A DNA stretch of 64,000 bases from Lachnospiraceae bacterium C7 (lineage in GTDB: Bacteria; Bacillota; Clostridia; Lachnospirales; Lachnospiraceae): positions 1-64,000 of the forward strand of contig FOPE01000013.1 of assembly GCA_900113385.1 (NCBI GenBank). Direction: 5' to 3'. Positions 16,741-24,813 of the stretch are shown piece by piece. The notes beneath the pieces are model-generated. The model was not told where the DNA came from. It saw only the letters and a program-made list of their open reading frames with translations, and made no database searches. Each line of letters begins with the position of its first letter. The stretch's first letter is position 1. Position numbers and translations under genes: made by a program.

Positions 16741-17295
16741 ATGGAATTTTTAGATGTAGTAGATGAAAACGGTAACCCTACAGGTGAGAAAGTTGCACGA
16801 GAAGTTGCACACAGAGAAGGAAAGAGACATAGAACTGCCCATGTGTGGATTGTTCGAAATAAAAATGGCAAAATGGAGATTTTACTCCAAAAAAGAGCGG
16901 AAAATAAAGATTCTTTTCCAGGATGCTATGATATTTCAAGTGCAGGACATGTGCCGGCTGGTGCTGATTATGTACCATCAGCAATAAGGGAACTGAAGGA
17001 AGAACTAAATCTAGATGTAAAACCGGAGGATCTTAAAGATTTAGGATTATATCGAAAAGATACAAAGGATGATTTTTATGGAGAACCATATTTTGATCGA
17101 CAAGTAAGCCATATTTTTTTGCTTTGGGTTGATAAGGAAGCAAATCAATTTGTTTTACAAAAGGAAGAATTAGCAGATATCATGTGGATGAATTTAGATA
17201 GCTGCATAGAGGCAGTTAGAGAAAATTCAATTAAAAATTGCATGGATATTGAAGAGCTTATTAGAGTAAAGAAAGGTATAGAAGAGGGACAATAA
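16741..17295 (+). CDS. NUDIX hydrolase (IPP-isomerase-like subgroup)
   Basis: The 184-residue protein opens MEFLDVVDENGNPTGEKVAR and has a NUDIX segment SAGHVPAGADYVPSAIRELK followed by EELNL. The layout, including RHRTAHVWI-type text before the box, is that of the YfcD/IDI-like subgroup often next to DNA-repair or housekeeping genes. The first glutamate of the NUDIX box (G-x5-E) is replaced by alanine, while the REL-EEL core is intact. Metal binding by the core residues should persist, but activity may be altered. Its stop overlaps the next start by one base (TAATG), so it is co-translated with tatD. The substrate is not known. Confidence 0.85.
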   Translation: MEFLDVVDENGNPTGEKVAREVAHREGKRHRTAHVWIVRNKNGKMEILLQKRAENKDSFPGCYDISSAGHVPAGADYVPSAIRELKEELNLDVKPEDLKDLGLYRKDTKDDFYGEPYFDRQVSHIFLLWVDKEANQFVLQKEELADIMWMNLDSCIEAVRENSIKNCMDIEELIRVKKGIEEGQ

Positions 17296-18071
17296 TGATA
17301 TTTGAAACACATGCACACTATGATGACGAGAAATTTGACGGTGATAGAGAAGAATTACTTAGTAAAATGCAACCAGGAGGAATCGGTAGAATTATTAATG
17401 TAGGTTCTTCCATAGAAACAACTAAGACTACTATAGATATTGCAAAAAATCATGATTTTGTTTATGCAGCAGTTGGTGTTCATCCAAGTGATATAGATGG
17501 ATTAAATGAAGAGACTTTTGCATGGTTAAGAGAGCAAACTTCATGGGAGAAAACAGTTGCAATAGGTGAAATCGGACTTGATTATTATTGGGACAAAGAA
17601 GAAGAAGTTCAAAAACAGCAAAGATATTGGTTCAAACGCCAAATGGAGCTGGCAAGGGAAACAAACTTACCAGTAATTATTCACTCCAGGGATGCCGCAG
17701 CAGATACAATGAATCTTATGAAAGAGATTCATGCTGAGGAAATTCCTGGAGTGATTCATTGTTATTCATATTCACCAGAGATGGCAGAACAATTTATTAA
17801 AATGGGATATTATATCGGAGTTGGAGGAGTAGTTACTTTTAAAAATGGTAAAAAACTAAAGGAAACTGTGAAAAAAATTCCAATAGAAAGAATATTGTTA
17901 GAAACTGATTGCCCATATATGGCTCCAGAGCCAAATCGTGGAACAAGAAATCAGTCATTAAATATTCCATTTGTTGTAAAACAGATAGCTGAAATTAAAG
18001 GGATAAGTACACAAGAAGTCGAGGATATCACTTGGAATAACGCTATGAAACTTTTCTCAAAGGTAAAATAA
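17295..18071 (+). CDS. tatD: TatD-family metal-dependent DNase/hydrolase
   Basis: The 258-residue TIM-barrel protein begins MIFETHAHYDDEKF with the metal-binding HAH. Other conserved blocks are GEIGLDYYWD (glutamate ligand), NLPVIIHSRDA, GVIHCYS and LLETDCPYMAPEPNRG. TatD proteins act as 3'-5' exonucleases or endonucleases in DNA repair and fragment turnover, in the cytoplasm. It starts within the stop of the NUDIX gene, so both are translated from one message. Length is typical of the family. Confidence 0.93.
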   Translation: MIFETHAHYDDEKFDGDREELLSKMQPGGIGRIINVGSSIETTKTTIDIAKNHDFVYAAVGVHPSDIDGLNEETFAWLREQTSWEKTVAIGEIGLDYYWDKEEEVQKQQRYWFKRQMELARETNLPVIIHSRDAAADTMNLMKEIHAEEIPGVIHCYSYSPEMAEQFIKMGYYIGVGGVVTFKNGKKLKETVKKIPIERILLETDCPYMAPEPNRGTRNQSLNIPFVVKQIAEIKGISTQEVEDITWNNAMKLFSKVK

Positions 18072-18112
18072 GCAAATTCACTTTAAAAACAACTAAAATA
18101 TTTTAAAATAAC

Positions 18113-18141
18113 TTGAAATTACTTTCATATCCGTATATTAT
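18113..18141 (+). promoter_or_regulatory. Sigma-A promoter of the pentose-phosphate cluster
   Basis: TTGAAA at 18113-18118, a 17-bp spacer and TATTAT at 18136-18141 lie 37 bp before the araD start, which has its own GAAAGGAG. Both boxes are near consensus. Confidence 0.65.
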
Positions 18142-18177
18142 AAATATAGATAGAGGATTTGAAAGGAGAAACATTCT

Positions 18178-18882
18178 ATGTTAGAAGAATTAAAGAAAGA
18201 AGTATATGAAGCAAATATGCTTTTACCAAAATATCAATTAGTAACATTTACATGGGGAAATGTAAGTGGAATTGATAGAGAAAAAGGACTTTTCGTAATT
18301 AAACCAAGTGGAGTTGATTATGACAAATTAACACCAGAAGATATGGTAGTTGTAGATCTTGAGGGAAACAAGGTCGAAGGTAGATACAACCCATCTTCTG
18401 ATACACCAACTCATGTGGTTTTATATAATAGATTCCCAGAAATCGGTGGAGTTGTACATACACATTCTCCATGGGCTACAAGCTGGGCACAGGCAGGAAG
18501 AGATATTCCTTGCTATGGAACAACACATGCAGATTATTTATATGGTTCAGTTCCTTGCGTTCGTAACCTTACAAAAGAAGAAATTGATGAAGCTTATGAG
18601 AAAAACACAGGTGTTTTAATTGCTAATGAGTTTGAAAGAAGAAATCTTGATTACTCAGCTACACCAGCTGTTTTATGCAAGAACCATGGACCATTTACAT
18701 GGGGTAAAGATGCTCATGAAGCTGTTCACAATGCAGTTGTACTTGAAGAAGTTGGTAAAATGGCAGCACGCTGTGAGTTAATTAATCCACACAACACACC
18801 AGCTCCACAGGAACTTCAAGATAAGCATTACTATCGTAAACATGGTAAAGATGCATATTATGGACAGGGAAATGTTCAATAA
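18178..18882 (+). CDS. araD: L-ribulose-5-phosphate 4-epimerase
   Basis: The 234-residue class II aldolase-fold enzyme interconverts L-ribulose 5-phosphate and D-xylulose 5-phosphate. Visible motifs are TWGNVSGID (phosphate binding), [19 protein letters not shown], the zinc ligands [12 protein letters not shown] and a downstream histidine in [10 protein letters not shown]. Full length for AraD. It heads a run with transaldolase and the split transketolase, so arabinose-derived xylulose 5-phosphate would feed directly into the non-oxidative pentose phosphate steps encoded next door. No arabinose isomerase or kinase is in the window. Confidence 0.93.
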   Translation: MLEELKKEVYEANMLLPKYQLVTFTWGNVSGIDREKGLFVIKPSGVDYDKLTPEDMVVVDLEGNKVEGRYNPSSDTPTHVVLYNRFPEIGGVVHTHSPWATSWAQAGRDIPCYGTTHADYLYGSVPCVRNLTKEEIDEAYEKNTGVLIANEFERRNLDYSATPAVLCKNHGPFTWGKDAHEAVHNAVVLEEVGKMAARCELINPHNTPAPQELQDKHYYRKHGKDAYYGQGNVQ

Positions 18883-18925
18883 TATATAGTGTAACTTTAA
18901 AAAAGGTAAAGGGAGGAAGTTTATA

Positions 18926-19615
18926 ATGAAATTTTTTATTGACACAGCTAATGTAGAGGATATTAGAAAAGCAAATGACATGGGAGTTATTAGCGGAGTT
19001 ACAACAAACCCATCTTTAATCGCAAAAGAGGGTAGAGATTTTAACGAAGTTATCAAAGAAATCACTTCAATCGTAGATGGACCTATTAGTGGGGAAGTAA
19101 AGGCTACAACTACAGATGCACAGGGTATGATTGAAGAAGGTCGTGAAATCGCTAAAATTCATAAAAACATGGTAGTTAAAATTCCTATGACAGCTGAAGG
19201 ATTAAAGGCAATTAAAGTTTTAACATCAGAGGGAATTAAAACAAACTGTACATTAATTTTCTCAGCAAACCAGGCATTACTTGCTGCTGAGGCAGGTGCA
19301 ACATATGTATCACCTTTCCTTGGAAGATTAGATGATATTAATACACATGGTATTGAATTAATCAGACAGATTGCTGAAATTTTCGATATCTATGGATATG
19401 AGACAGAAATCATCGCAGCATCAGTTCGTAATACAATTCACGTAACTGATTGTGCTTTAGCTGGAGCAGATATTGCAACAGTTCCTTACAAAGTTATTGA
19501 GCAGATGACAAAACACCCATTAACAGATCAGGGAATTGAAAAATTCCAGAAAGATTATATTGCTGTATTCGGTGAAGAGATTACAGTTCACCATGATACA
19601 AGAGTTGCAAAATAA
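18926..19615 (+). CDS. tal: Transaldolase, small FSA-like type
   Basis: The 229-residue enzyme belongs to the short transaldolase/fructose-6-phosphate aldolase class. [14 protein letters not shown] and [16 protein letters not shown] are family hallmarks, and the Schiff-base lysine lies in [11 protein letters not shown] (about residue 87). [19 protein letters not shown] and [11 protein letters not shown] also match. It most likely moves three-carbon dihydroxyacetone units between sugar phosphates, given the transketolase genes 260 bp downstream. FSA-type aldolase activity cannot be ruled out on sequence alone. Start has GGGAGGAAG upstream. Confidence 0.92.
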   Translation: MKFFIDTANVEDIRKANDMGVISGVTTNPSLIAKEGRDFNEVIKEITSIVDGPISGEVKATTTDAQGMIEEGREIAKIHKNMVVKIPMTAEGLKAIKVLTSEGIKTNCTLIFSANQALLAAEAGATYVSPFLGRLDDINTHGIELIRQIAEIFDIYGYETEIIAASVRNTIHVTDCALAGADIATVPYKVIEQMTKHPLTDQGIEKFQKDYIAVFGEEITVHHDTRVAK

Positions 19616-19874
19616 TTATAAAAATTTAAGTAACTTTTGTAAGTCATGAATAATCTTTACAAAAAAGCAAAAATATACGCTTTTTTTAAGAAAAATAATG
19701 AATTAATTGCGCATATCTGTTACACTAGGTATGAAGAGATGGTAGAAAAATTGTAGATTTTACACATATTATATGCAAATTTTTGATAATTTAGAGTGTT
19801 GTATACACTTCAAAAGACAAACAATAGAAAATTCTGCCGTCTCGCGCACCTACAAGCATATAAGGAGAGAAAAA

Positions 19875-20714
19875 ATGACAGATTTAGAACTTCAGAAAAT
19901 CGCTGTTGAAGTCCGGAAAAATATTATTACCGGAGTTCATGCTGCAAAATCTGGACATCCAGGTGGATCTTTATCAGCAGCAGATGTATTTACTTATCTC
20001 TATTTTGAAGAGATGAATGTAGATCCAAAAAACCCTAAGAAAGAAGACAGAGATCGTTTTGTTTTATCTAAGGGACATACAGCACCAGGTTTATATGGTG
20101 TTTTAGCAGAGAGAGGATATTTCCCAAAATCTGAAATGGAGACATTAAGACACATTGGATCCGACTTACAGGGACACCCTGCAATACAACACACACCAGG
20201 ACTTGATATGTCTAGTGGTTCATTAGGACAGGGAGTATCAGCAGCTGTTGGTATGGCTCTTTCAGCAAAACTTTCAAATGATTCATATAGAGTATATACT
20301 CTTCTTGGAGACGGTGAAATCGAAGAAGGTCAAGTATGGGAAGCTGCAATGTTTGCAGGTTTCAGAAAATTAGATAATCTTTGTGTTATCGTTGATAATA
20401 ACGGATTACAAATTGATGGACCTGTTGATGAAGTATGTTCTCCATACCCAATTGACAAGAAATTTGAAGCATTTAATTTCCATGTAATTAATGTAGCTGA
20501 TGGAAATGATTTTTCACAGCTTAGAAAAGCTTTCGAAGAAGCAAAACAGACAAAAGGTCAGCCTACAGCTATCGTATTAAAGACAGTCAAAGGCAAGGGC
20601 GTTTCATTTATGGAAAACCAAGTTGGTTGGCATGGAAAAGCTCCTAACGATGATGAATTCAAAATTGCAATGGAAGATCTTAAGAAAGCAGGTGAAGCAT
20701 TATGTCAGAAGTAA
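19875..20714 (+). CDS. Transketolase, N-terminal (thiamine-diphosphate) subunit
   Basis: The start at 19875 follows AAGGAGAG; the product is 279 residues and opens MTDLELQKIAVEVRKNIITG. It corresponds to the N-terminal third of a standard transketolase, with AAKSGHPGGSLSAADV, SKGHTAPGLYGVLAERG and the thiamine-diphosphate-binding GDGEIEEGQVWEA...NNGLQIDG. The C-terminal partner overlaps its end by 13 bases, which implies coupled translation and a two-subunit enzyme. It shuttles two-carbon units between pentose phosphates. The split arrangement is common in Firmicutes and archaea. Confidence 0.93.
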   Translation: MTDLELQKIAVEVRKNIITGVHAAKSGHPGGSLSAADVFTYLYFEEMNVDPKNPKKEDRDRFVLSKGHTAPGLYGVLAERGYFPKSEMETLRHIGSDLQGHPAIQHTPGLDMSSGSLGQGVSAAVGMALSAKLSNDSYRVYTLLGDGEIEEGQVWEAAMFAGFRKLDNLCVIVDNNGLQIDGPVDEVCSPYPIDKKFEAFNFHVINVADGNDFSQLRKAFEEAKQTKGQPTAIVLKTVKGKGVSFMENQVGWHGKAPNDDEFKIAMEDLKKAGEALCQK

Positions 20715-21646
20715 AGAAGATTGCTACTAGAGAAAGTTATGGTAACGCTTTAGTTGAGCTTGGAAAAGAACATGATAATCTAGTTGTATTAGATGCAGAT
20801 CTTGCTGCAGCTACAAAAACTGGCATTTTCAAAAAAGCTTTCCCTGAAAGACATATCGATTGCGGTATTGCAGAATGTAATATGATGGGTGTTGCAGCAG
20901 GTATTGCTACAACAGGTAAAGTACCATTTTGTTCTACATTTGCTATGTTCGCAGCTGGTAGAGCATTTGAGCAGGTTCGTAACTCAGTTGGATACCCACA
21001 CTTAAATGTTAAAATTGGCGCAACACATGCTGGTATTTCAGTAGGTGAAGATGGCGCAACACACCAGTGTAATGAAGATATCGCACTTATGCGTACAATT
21101 CCAGGTATGACTATTATTAATCCATCAGATGATGTAGAAGCTAAAGCAGCAGTTAAAGCTGCTTATGAGATGGATGGCCCAGTTTATTTAAGATTTGGCC
21201 GTTTAGCTGTACCAGTAATTAACGACAGACCAGATTACAAATTTGAAATTGGTAAAGGTATTGTTTTAAAAGAAGGAACAGACCTTACAATTTTTGCTAC
21301 AGGACTTGAAGTAAATGAATCTCTTCAGGCAGCAGAAATGCTTGAAAAAGATGGAGTTTCTGTAGAAGTTGTAAATATCCACACAATTAAACCACTTGAT
21401 GTTGATTTAGTAGTTAAATCTGCTAAGAAGACTGGAAAAGTAGTTACAGTAGAAGAACATTCTGTAATTGGTGGACTTGGTGGAGCCGTAGCTGAGACTC
21501 TTATGGAGAACGCTCCAGTACCTATGAAGAGAATCGGTGTTTACGACACATTTGGAGAGTCAGGCCCAGCCGTTGAATTACTTAAGAAGTATCGTTTAGA
21601 TGCTACAGGAATTTACGAGCAGGTAAAAGAATTTTTAAATAAATAA
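20702..21646 (+). CDS. Transketolase, C-terminal (pyrimidine-binding) subunit
   Basis: The 314-residue subunit begins MSEVKKIATRESYGNALVEL. It includes DADLAAATKTGIF, the conserved glutamate region ERHIDCGIAECNMMGVAAGI that activates the thiamine cofactor, GATHAGISVGEDGATHQCNED and a C-terminal transketolase domain (VVTVEEHSVIGGLGGAVAE). The ATG lies inside the 3' end of the upstream subunit gene, so both are made in a fixed ratio. A terminator follows at 21676. Together the two subunits form a complete transketolase. Confidence 0.93.
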   Translation: MSEVKKIATRESYGNALVELGKEHDNLVVLDADLAAATKTGIFKKAFPERHIDCGIAECNMMGVAAGIATTGKVPFCSTFAMFAAGRAFEQVRNSVGYPHLNVKIGATHAGISVGEDGATHQCNEDIALMRTIPGMTIINPSDDVEAKAAVKAAYEMDGPVYLRFGRLAVPVINDRPDYKFEIGKGIVLKEGTDLTIFATGLEVNESLQAAEMLEKDGVSVEVVNIHTIKPLDVDLVVKSAKKTGKVVTVEEHSVIGGLGGAVAETLMENAPVPMKRIGVYDTFGESGPAVELLKKYRLDATGIYEQVKEFLNK

Positions 21647-21675
21647 AAAAATATTAATCGTAAGATTTGAATTAT

Positions 21676-21709
21676 CCCAGGTGCATCCTATCCATGTACC
21701 TGGGTTTTT
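21676..21709 (+). terminator. Terminator after the transketolase genes
   Basis: CCCAGGT (21676-21682) pairs with ACCTGGG (21698-21704), extended by GCAT/ATGT in the loop side, and is followed by TTTTTC. Confidence 0.85.
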
Positions 21710-21853
21710 CATTTTTGACTTAAAAAATATATCTTAGTAGAAATTAATCATAGACGAAATATATTTTAGTTGAGATGCACCCGTCTCTAAGCAAGGCATA
21801 GGCGGGGACAAAATACGGGGACACGATAGGAACAGCAGAAAGTGAGGAAAATG

Positions 21854-22654
21854 ATGATTAAAGCAGCAATTTTTGATATAGACAATACTATGTATAGTTT
21901 TTTAGATTGTGATAAGGTAGCATCTAAAAAAATAGCAGATTACATAGAAGACAATTTTGCTATTAAACCAGAAGTGTCTTTAGAGGTGATAGAATCACTT
22001 AAAGCCCAGCAAAAGGCGAGAATTGGCCATGATATTGGCGCAATTCATAGTAGAGTTATAAGATTTCAAATGTTTTTAGAAAAGATGAATTTACCAATAT
22101 GTCCACATACTGCAATTTTAACAAGAATGTATTGGGATTGTATGTTAGAACAAATGAAATTAGAAGAAGGAATGGAGGATTTTATAAAAGATCTTAAAGG
22201 CAAAGGCGTAAAAATAGGCGTTTGTACGGATATGACAGCTTTAATTCAATACGATAAGATTGAAAAGTTAGGGTTAAGTCAATATATAGATTTTCTAGTT
22301 TCAAGTGAAGAGTCAGGGGCAGAAAAGCCAAAGGGAAGAATGTTTGATTTAGTTATGAAAAAAATCAATGAAATTTCAAAGGAAAAGGTTTATCCACAGG
22401 AATGTATTTTCATTGGCGACTCTATTAAGAAAGATGTTAAAGGACCATCAGATTATGGAATGAATGGGTTATGGTACTCAAAATACACAAAAGATAAAGA
22501 AATTAAAAGTAGATTTTTTAAAGACAATGATATAAAAATAGCAAAATATTCTTTAAATGAAGCTATGAGTGAAATAAATAGCAAATTGAAAAAAGTAGTT
22601 GAATTAAACAATATGGGAGAAAATATCATAATGGAAATAGAAAGTTTTAAATAG
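21854..22654 (+). CDS. HAD-superfamily hydrolase
   Basis: The ATG at 21854 is preferred, with GTGAGGA as ribosome site; ATG at 21851 and GTG at 21842 are alternatives. The product of about 266 residues shows HAD motif I FDIDNTMY, motif II VCTDMTA, the lysine in GAEKPKGRMFD and motif IV FIGDSIKKDVKGP. The helical cap between motifs I and II is of the C1 type, as in haloacid dehalogenase-like phosphatases of the YjjG/phosphoglycolate group. Substrate not predictable. The C-terminal 40 residues after the fold (SRFFKDNDIKIAKYSLNEAM) are an extension of unknown role. Confidence 0.85.
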   Translation: MIKAAIFDIDNTMYSFLDCDKVASKKIADYIEDNFAIKPEVSLEVIESLKAQQKARIGHDIGAIHSRVIRFQMFLEKMNLPICPHTAILTRMYWDCMLEQMKLEEGMEDFIKDLKGKGVKIGVCTDMTALIQYDKIEKLGLSQYIDFLVSSEESGAEKPKGRMFDLVMKKINEISKEKVYPQECIFIGDSIKKDVKGPSDYGMNGLWYSKYTKDKEIKSRFFKDNDIKIAKYSLNEAMSEINSKLKKVVELNNMGENIIMEIESFK

Positions 22655-22662
22655 AAAAAAAT

Positions 22663-22684
22663 AGGGCCACCATTTGGCGGCCCT
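22663..22684 (-). terminator. Leftward terminator hairpin
   Basis: AGGGCC (22663-22668) pairs with GGCCCT (22679-22684). On the complement it is followed by a run of seven T, so it would stop leftward transcription coming from the 22830-23381 gene. Confidence 0.65.
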
Positions 22685-22829
22685 AAGGGGAGTATTATGA
22701 AAAAGATTAATAGTTATGTCGATAAACAATAACTGTTGCTCAACTATGTTTATATACTAACAGTCTAATGTGAAGGGATTGTGATTAAAATTTTAAAACT
22801 GTATTAATGTTGTATTAAAGTTGTGTTAA

Positions 22830-23381
22830 CTAATTTTTTCCCTCAATTTCATTGATAAAATGCAAATCTTTTTTAATATAGTTTACGAGAAAATCAGAAT
22901 TAAAATATTCTGGTTCATCAAAATTTGCTTTTGCTAAATCGAGTCCATTATTATAAGAGCAGAATAAAGCAAATTTAATTCTAAAGGAAGCTTGTTCTTT
23001 AATGACTTCAAGAGCTTCTTCTTTTGTTTCTACTCCCCACATGTCATAGAAATCGTCTTCAGTGCAGTCGTTGAAAGTCATATCTTCTTCTTCTAAACCA
23101 TCTTCGATTTCTGCAAGTTCAAGTTTGTAGGCACTTTCGATTTCTTCATCGTCAAGATCCCAAGTACTGTTTGTAATTACTTGTTCTAAAATTTTGTTGG
23201 CAATCTCTTCAAGATAAGAGTTTTCTTGTGAAGCAAAAAAAGCATTTGCAATAATATCCTCTGATAGATCAGGACGAACTTCTTTTGCGGCCTCAAGGTA
23301 ATCGTTAGAACAAAAAAGTACAACTTCTTTTTCAAATGGAATCTCTTTGTAATCAAATAAGTTTGTAAAACGTGATTTCAT
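22830..23381 (-). CDS. Solo trigger-factor C-domain-like protein
   Basis: The 183-residue acidic protein has no signal peptide or membrane helix. The segment IANKILEQVITNSTWDLDDE, with EIESAYKLELAEIE, then an acidic loop and KEQASFRIKFALFCSYNNG follows the order of the trigger factor C-terminal (SurA-like) chaperone domain: helix, beta-break, helix, then the long REQA.RVK.-type helix. It lacks the ribosome-binding and PPIase domains. It might act as a small cytoplasmic chaperone or holdase. The match is by eye and moderate. The gene stands alone with a promoter region at 23400-23470 and a terminator at 22663-22684. Confidence 0.5.
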   Translation of the reverse strand: MKSRFTNLFDYKEIPFEKEVVLFCSNDYLEAAKEVRPDLSEDIIANAFFASQENSYLEEIANKILEQVITNSTWDLDDEEIESAYKLELAEIEDGLEEEDMTFNDCTEDDFYDMWGVETKEEALEVIKEQASFRIKFALFCSYNNGLDLAKANFDEPEYFNSDFLVNYIKKDLHFINEIEGKN

Positions 23382-23632
23382 AATTTTTAAAATCCTTCCT
23401 ATATAAATATATGGCCGAGTTTATCATATGAACTTTGGCCAGTGGTTTCATACTTAACTATTTTTTTCAAGTCGCTTTTATTATCTCACAATTTAAAAGA
23501 AAACTCCACAGGAATATATTTGCTATAAAAAAAACGAAACAAGCAATATCAAGCCTTCCCTTTATATTATATACATACTAAAATACACGATAATTAAAAA
23601 CATGGTCAAATTTGACAATCAAAAAAACAACC

Positions 23633-23661
23633 TTGAAAGCTAAAAAGAGCCATGGTATTAT
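23633..23661 (+). promoter_or_regulatory. Sigma-A promoter of the sRNA candidate
   Basis: TTGAAA (23633-23638), 17-bp spacer, TATTAT (23656-23661). The predicted start is near 23668, with no ORF of note before the terminator at 23799-23833. Confidence 0.65.
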
Positions 23662-23667
23662 ATACGT

Positions 23668-23833
23668 GTTGAAGCGATAGATTAGTAAACGAATTATATT
23701 TTCCCCCCGTAATTCGTTTGACTATATATTGTAAACCATTTCCTTAAATTCCTTTATTAATTATATTACCTTATGTTCTGTTAGGAATCAGAACGATGCA
23801 CCAGAAATGCGAAAGCATTTGTGGTGTTTTTTT
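23668..23833 (+). ncRNA. Small RNA candidate with a C6 hairpin loop
   Basis: A promoter and a terminator bracket about 166 nt with no coding frame. Three stems are visible: AAACGAATTA (23687-23696) with TAATTCGTTT (23710-23719) closing the 13-nt loop UAUUUUCCCCCCG; GUUCUG (23775-23780) with CAGAAC (23789-23794); and a terminator CACCAGAAATGC (23799-23810) with GCATTTGTGGTG (23815-23826) plus seven T. Firmicute sRNAs often use UCCC-rich loops to bind G-rich ribosome sites. The rest of 23382-24074 is AT-rich and apparently empty. No match to a known RNA family could be checked. Confidence 0.6.
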
Positions 23834-24074
23834 ATATAAAAATAATTTTGATTACGTAGGGGAAAATTATGAATTAAGAAATGCAAATTACGCTTTATAG
23901 ATTATGCTTTATATATTGTGTTTTATAAATTACAAACAAGTAATTGTTGACAACTATTAGAAATTAGTTTAGTGTTATGTGTAAGGTTTGTATTATATAA
24001 GATTTGAATTTAATATATTGAACCTTGGTTAAATGATACATTTTTATATTTTGATTGGAAGAGAGGTGTAGAAA

Positions 24075-24524
24075 GTGAATGACATTATTAGTCGATACAA
24101 GAGAATAATTGCCATTGTAGCTATTTTCGCAAGTGTGACTTGTTGCATTTGGTTTGCTAGTTTTTCTACACACCTTATAGAAGAGATTTTGGGTGATAGA
24201 AGTTCTGAGAGCTCTATTCATACAGAAGTGAGGTTGGTTAAGAAATCTAACCTTACATACATTGGAAAGTGTATTATAGAGGCAGAAGATGACGTACCTA
24301 TTAACGATGACATGTATAAAGTTAGATACAAATCTAGTATCGAAAATACGTTGAATTTGTTATTGTTAGGATTTTTATTTTTGATCATAACTAATGCGTT
24401 GAGGCATTTAGTTCAATATTATAGATATGGCATAGTAGACGACGATACTACGGTTTTGTGGCGTAGGATAGTGAGATATATTCATGTCAAGCATGGAAAA
24501 AAAGAAGCAGTTATTCTCTATTAA
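24075..24524 (+). CDS. Two-helix membrane protein, unknown
   Basis: The 149-residue protein has an N-terminal membrane helix (about 11-32, IIAIVAIFASVTCCIWFASF), an extracytoplasmic or cytoplasmic loop of about 55 residues, a second helix (about 93-110, LNLLLLGFLFLIITNAL), and a basic tail (WRRIVRYIHVKHGKK). The start has GAGAGGTG upstream (24060-24066). No family recognised. A 32-residue single-helix protein gene follows 48 bp downstream in the same direction, and both end before a shared terminator at 24773. Confidence 0.6.
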   Translation: MNDIISRYKRIIAIVAIFASVTCCIWFASFSTHLIEEILGDRSSESSIHTEVRLVKKSNLTYIGKCIIEAEDDVPINDDMYKVRYKSSIENTLNLLLLGFLFLIITNALRHLVQYYRYGIVDDDTTVLWRRIVRYIHVKHGKKEAVILY

Positions 24525-24572
24525 TATAATTTTTGCAGATTGATTATGTTAATAGATGGGAGGCTCGATATT

Positions 24573-24671
24573 ATGGAAAACATCATTGTATATGTACTTG
24601 GTGCAATTGTAGTGATTGCAGGAATATACGTGTTTTACGTAGAAAATTTTCATGACGATGAAAATAAATAA
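24573..24671 (+). CDS. Small single-helix membrane protein (32 residues)
   Basis: The product starts MENIIVYVLGAIVVIAGIYV and ends with a short acidic tail (ENFHDDENK). GGGAGG lies 13 bases before the ATG. One hydrophobic helix with a charged C-terminus suggests a small regulator or partner of a membrane complex, possibly the protein encoded at 24075-24524. Function unknown. Confidence 0.55.
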   Translation: MENIIVYVLGAIVVIAGIYVFYVENFHDDENK

Positions 24672-24772
24672 TAGCTTTCAAGAAAATAAACTGTACTTAT
24701 AATAACTGTTTTTAAAAACTAGTAACACAAAAAACGACAAAACTGAACAGAACAACTTGTACTTATGAAAAA

Positions 24773-24806
24773 CACCTATTAGAGGATTGGGAACCTCTAG
24801 TAGGTG
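24773..24806. terminator. Bidirectional terminator
   Basis: CACCTA-TAGAGG (24773-24785) pairs with CCTCTA-TAGGTG (24794-24806), followed by TATTTTTTT. It separates the rightward small membrane genes from the leftward glucosidase. Confidence 0.8.
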
Positions 24807-24813
24807 TATTTTT

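Noticed and set aside
22699-22725. Possible sigma-D promoter GAAA-N15-GTCGATAA
   Set aside because: It matches weakly and points to a region with no gene in that direction before 22829; likely chance in AT-rich DNA.
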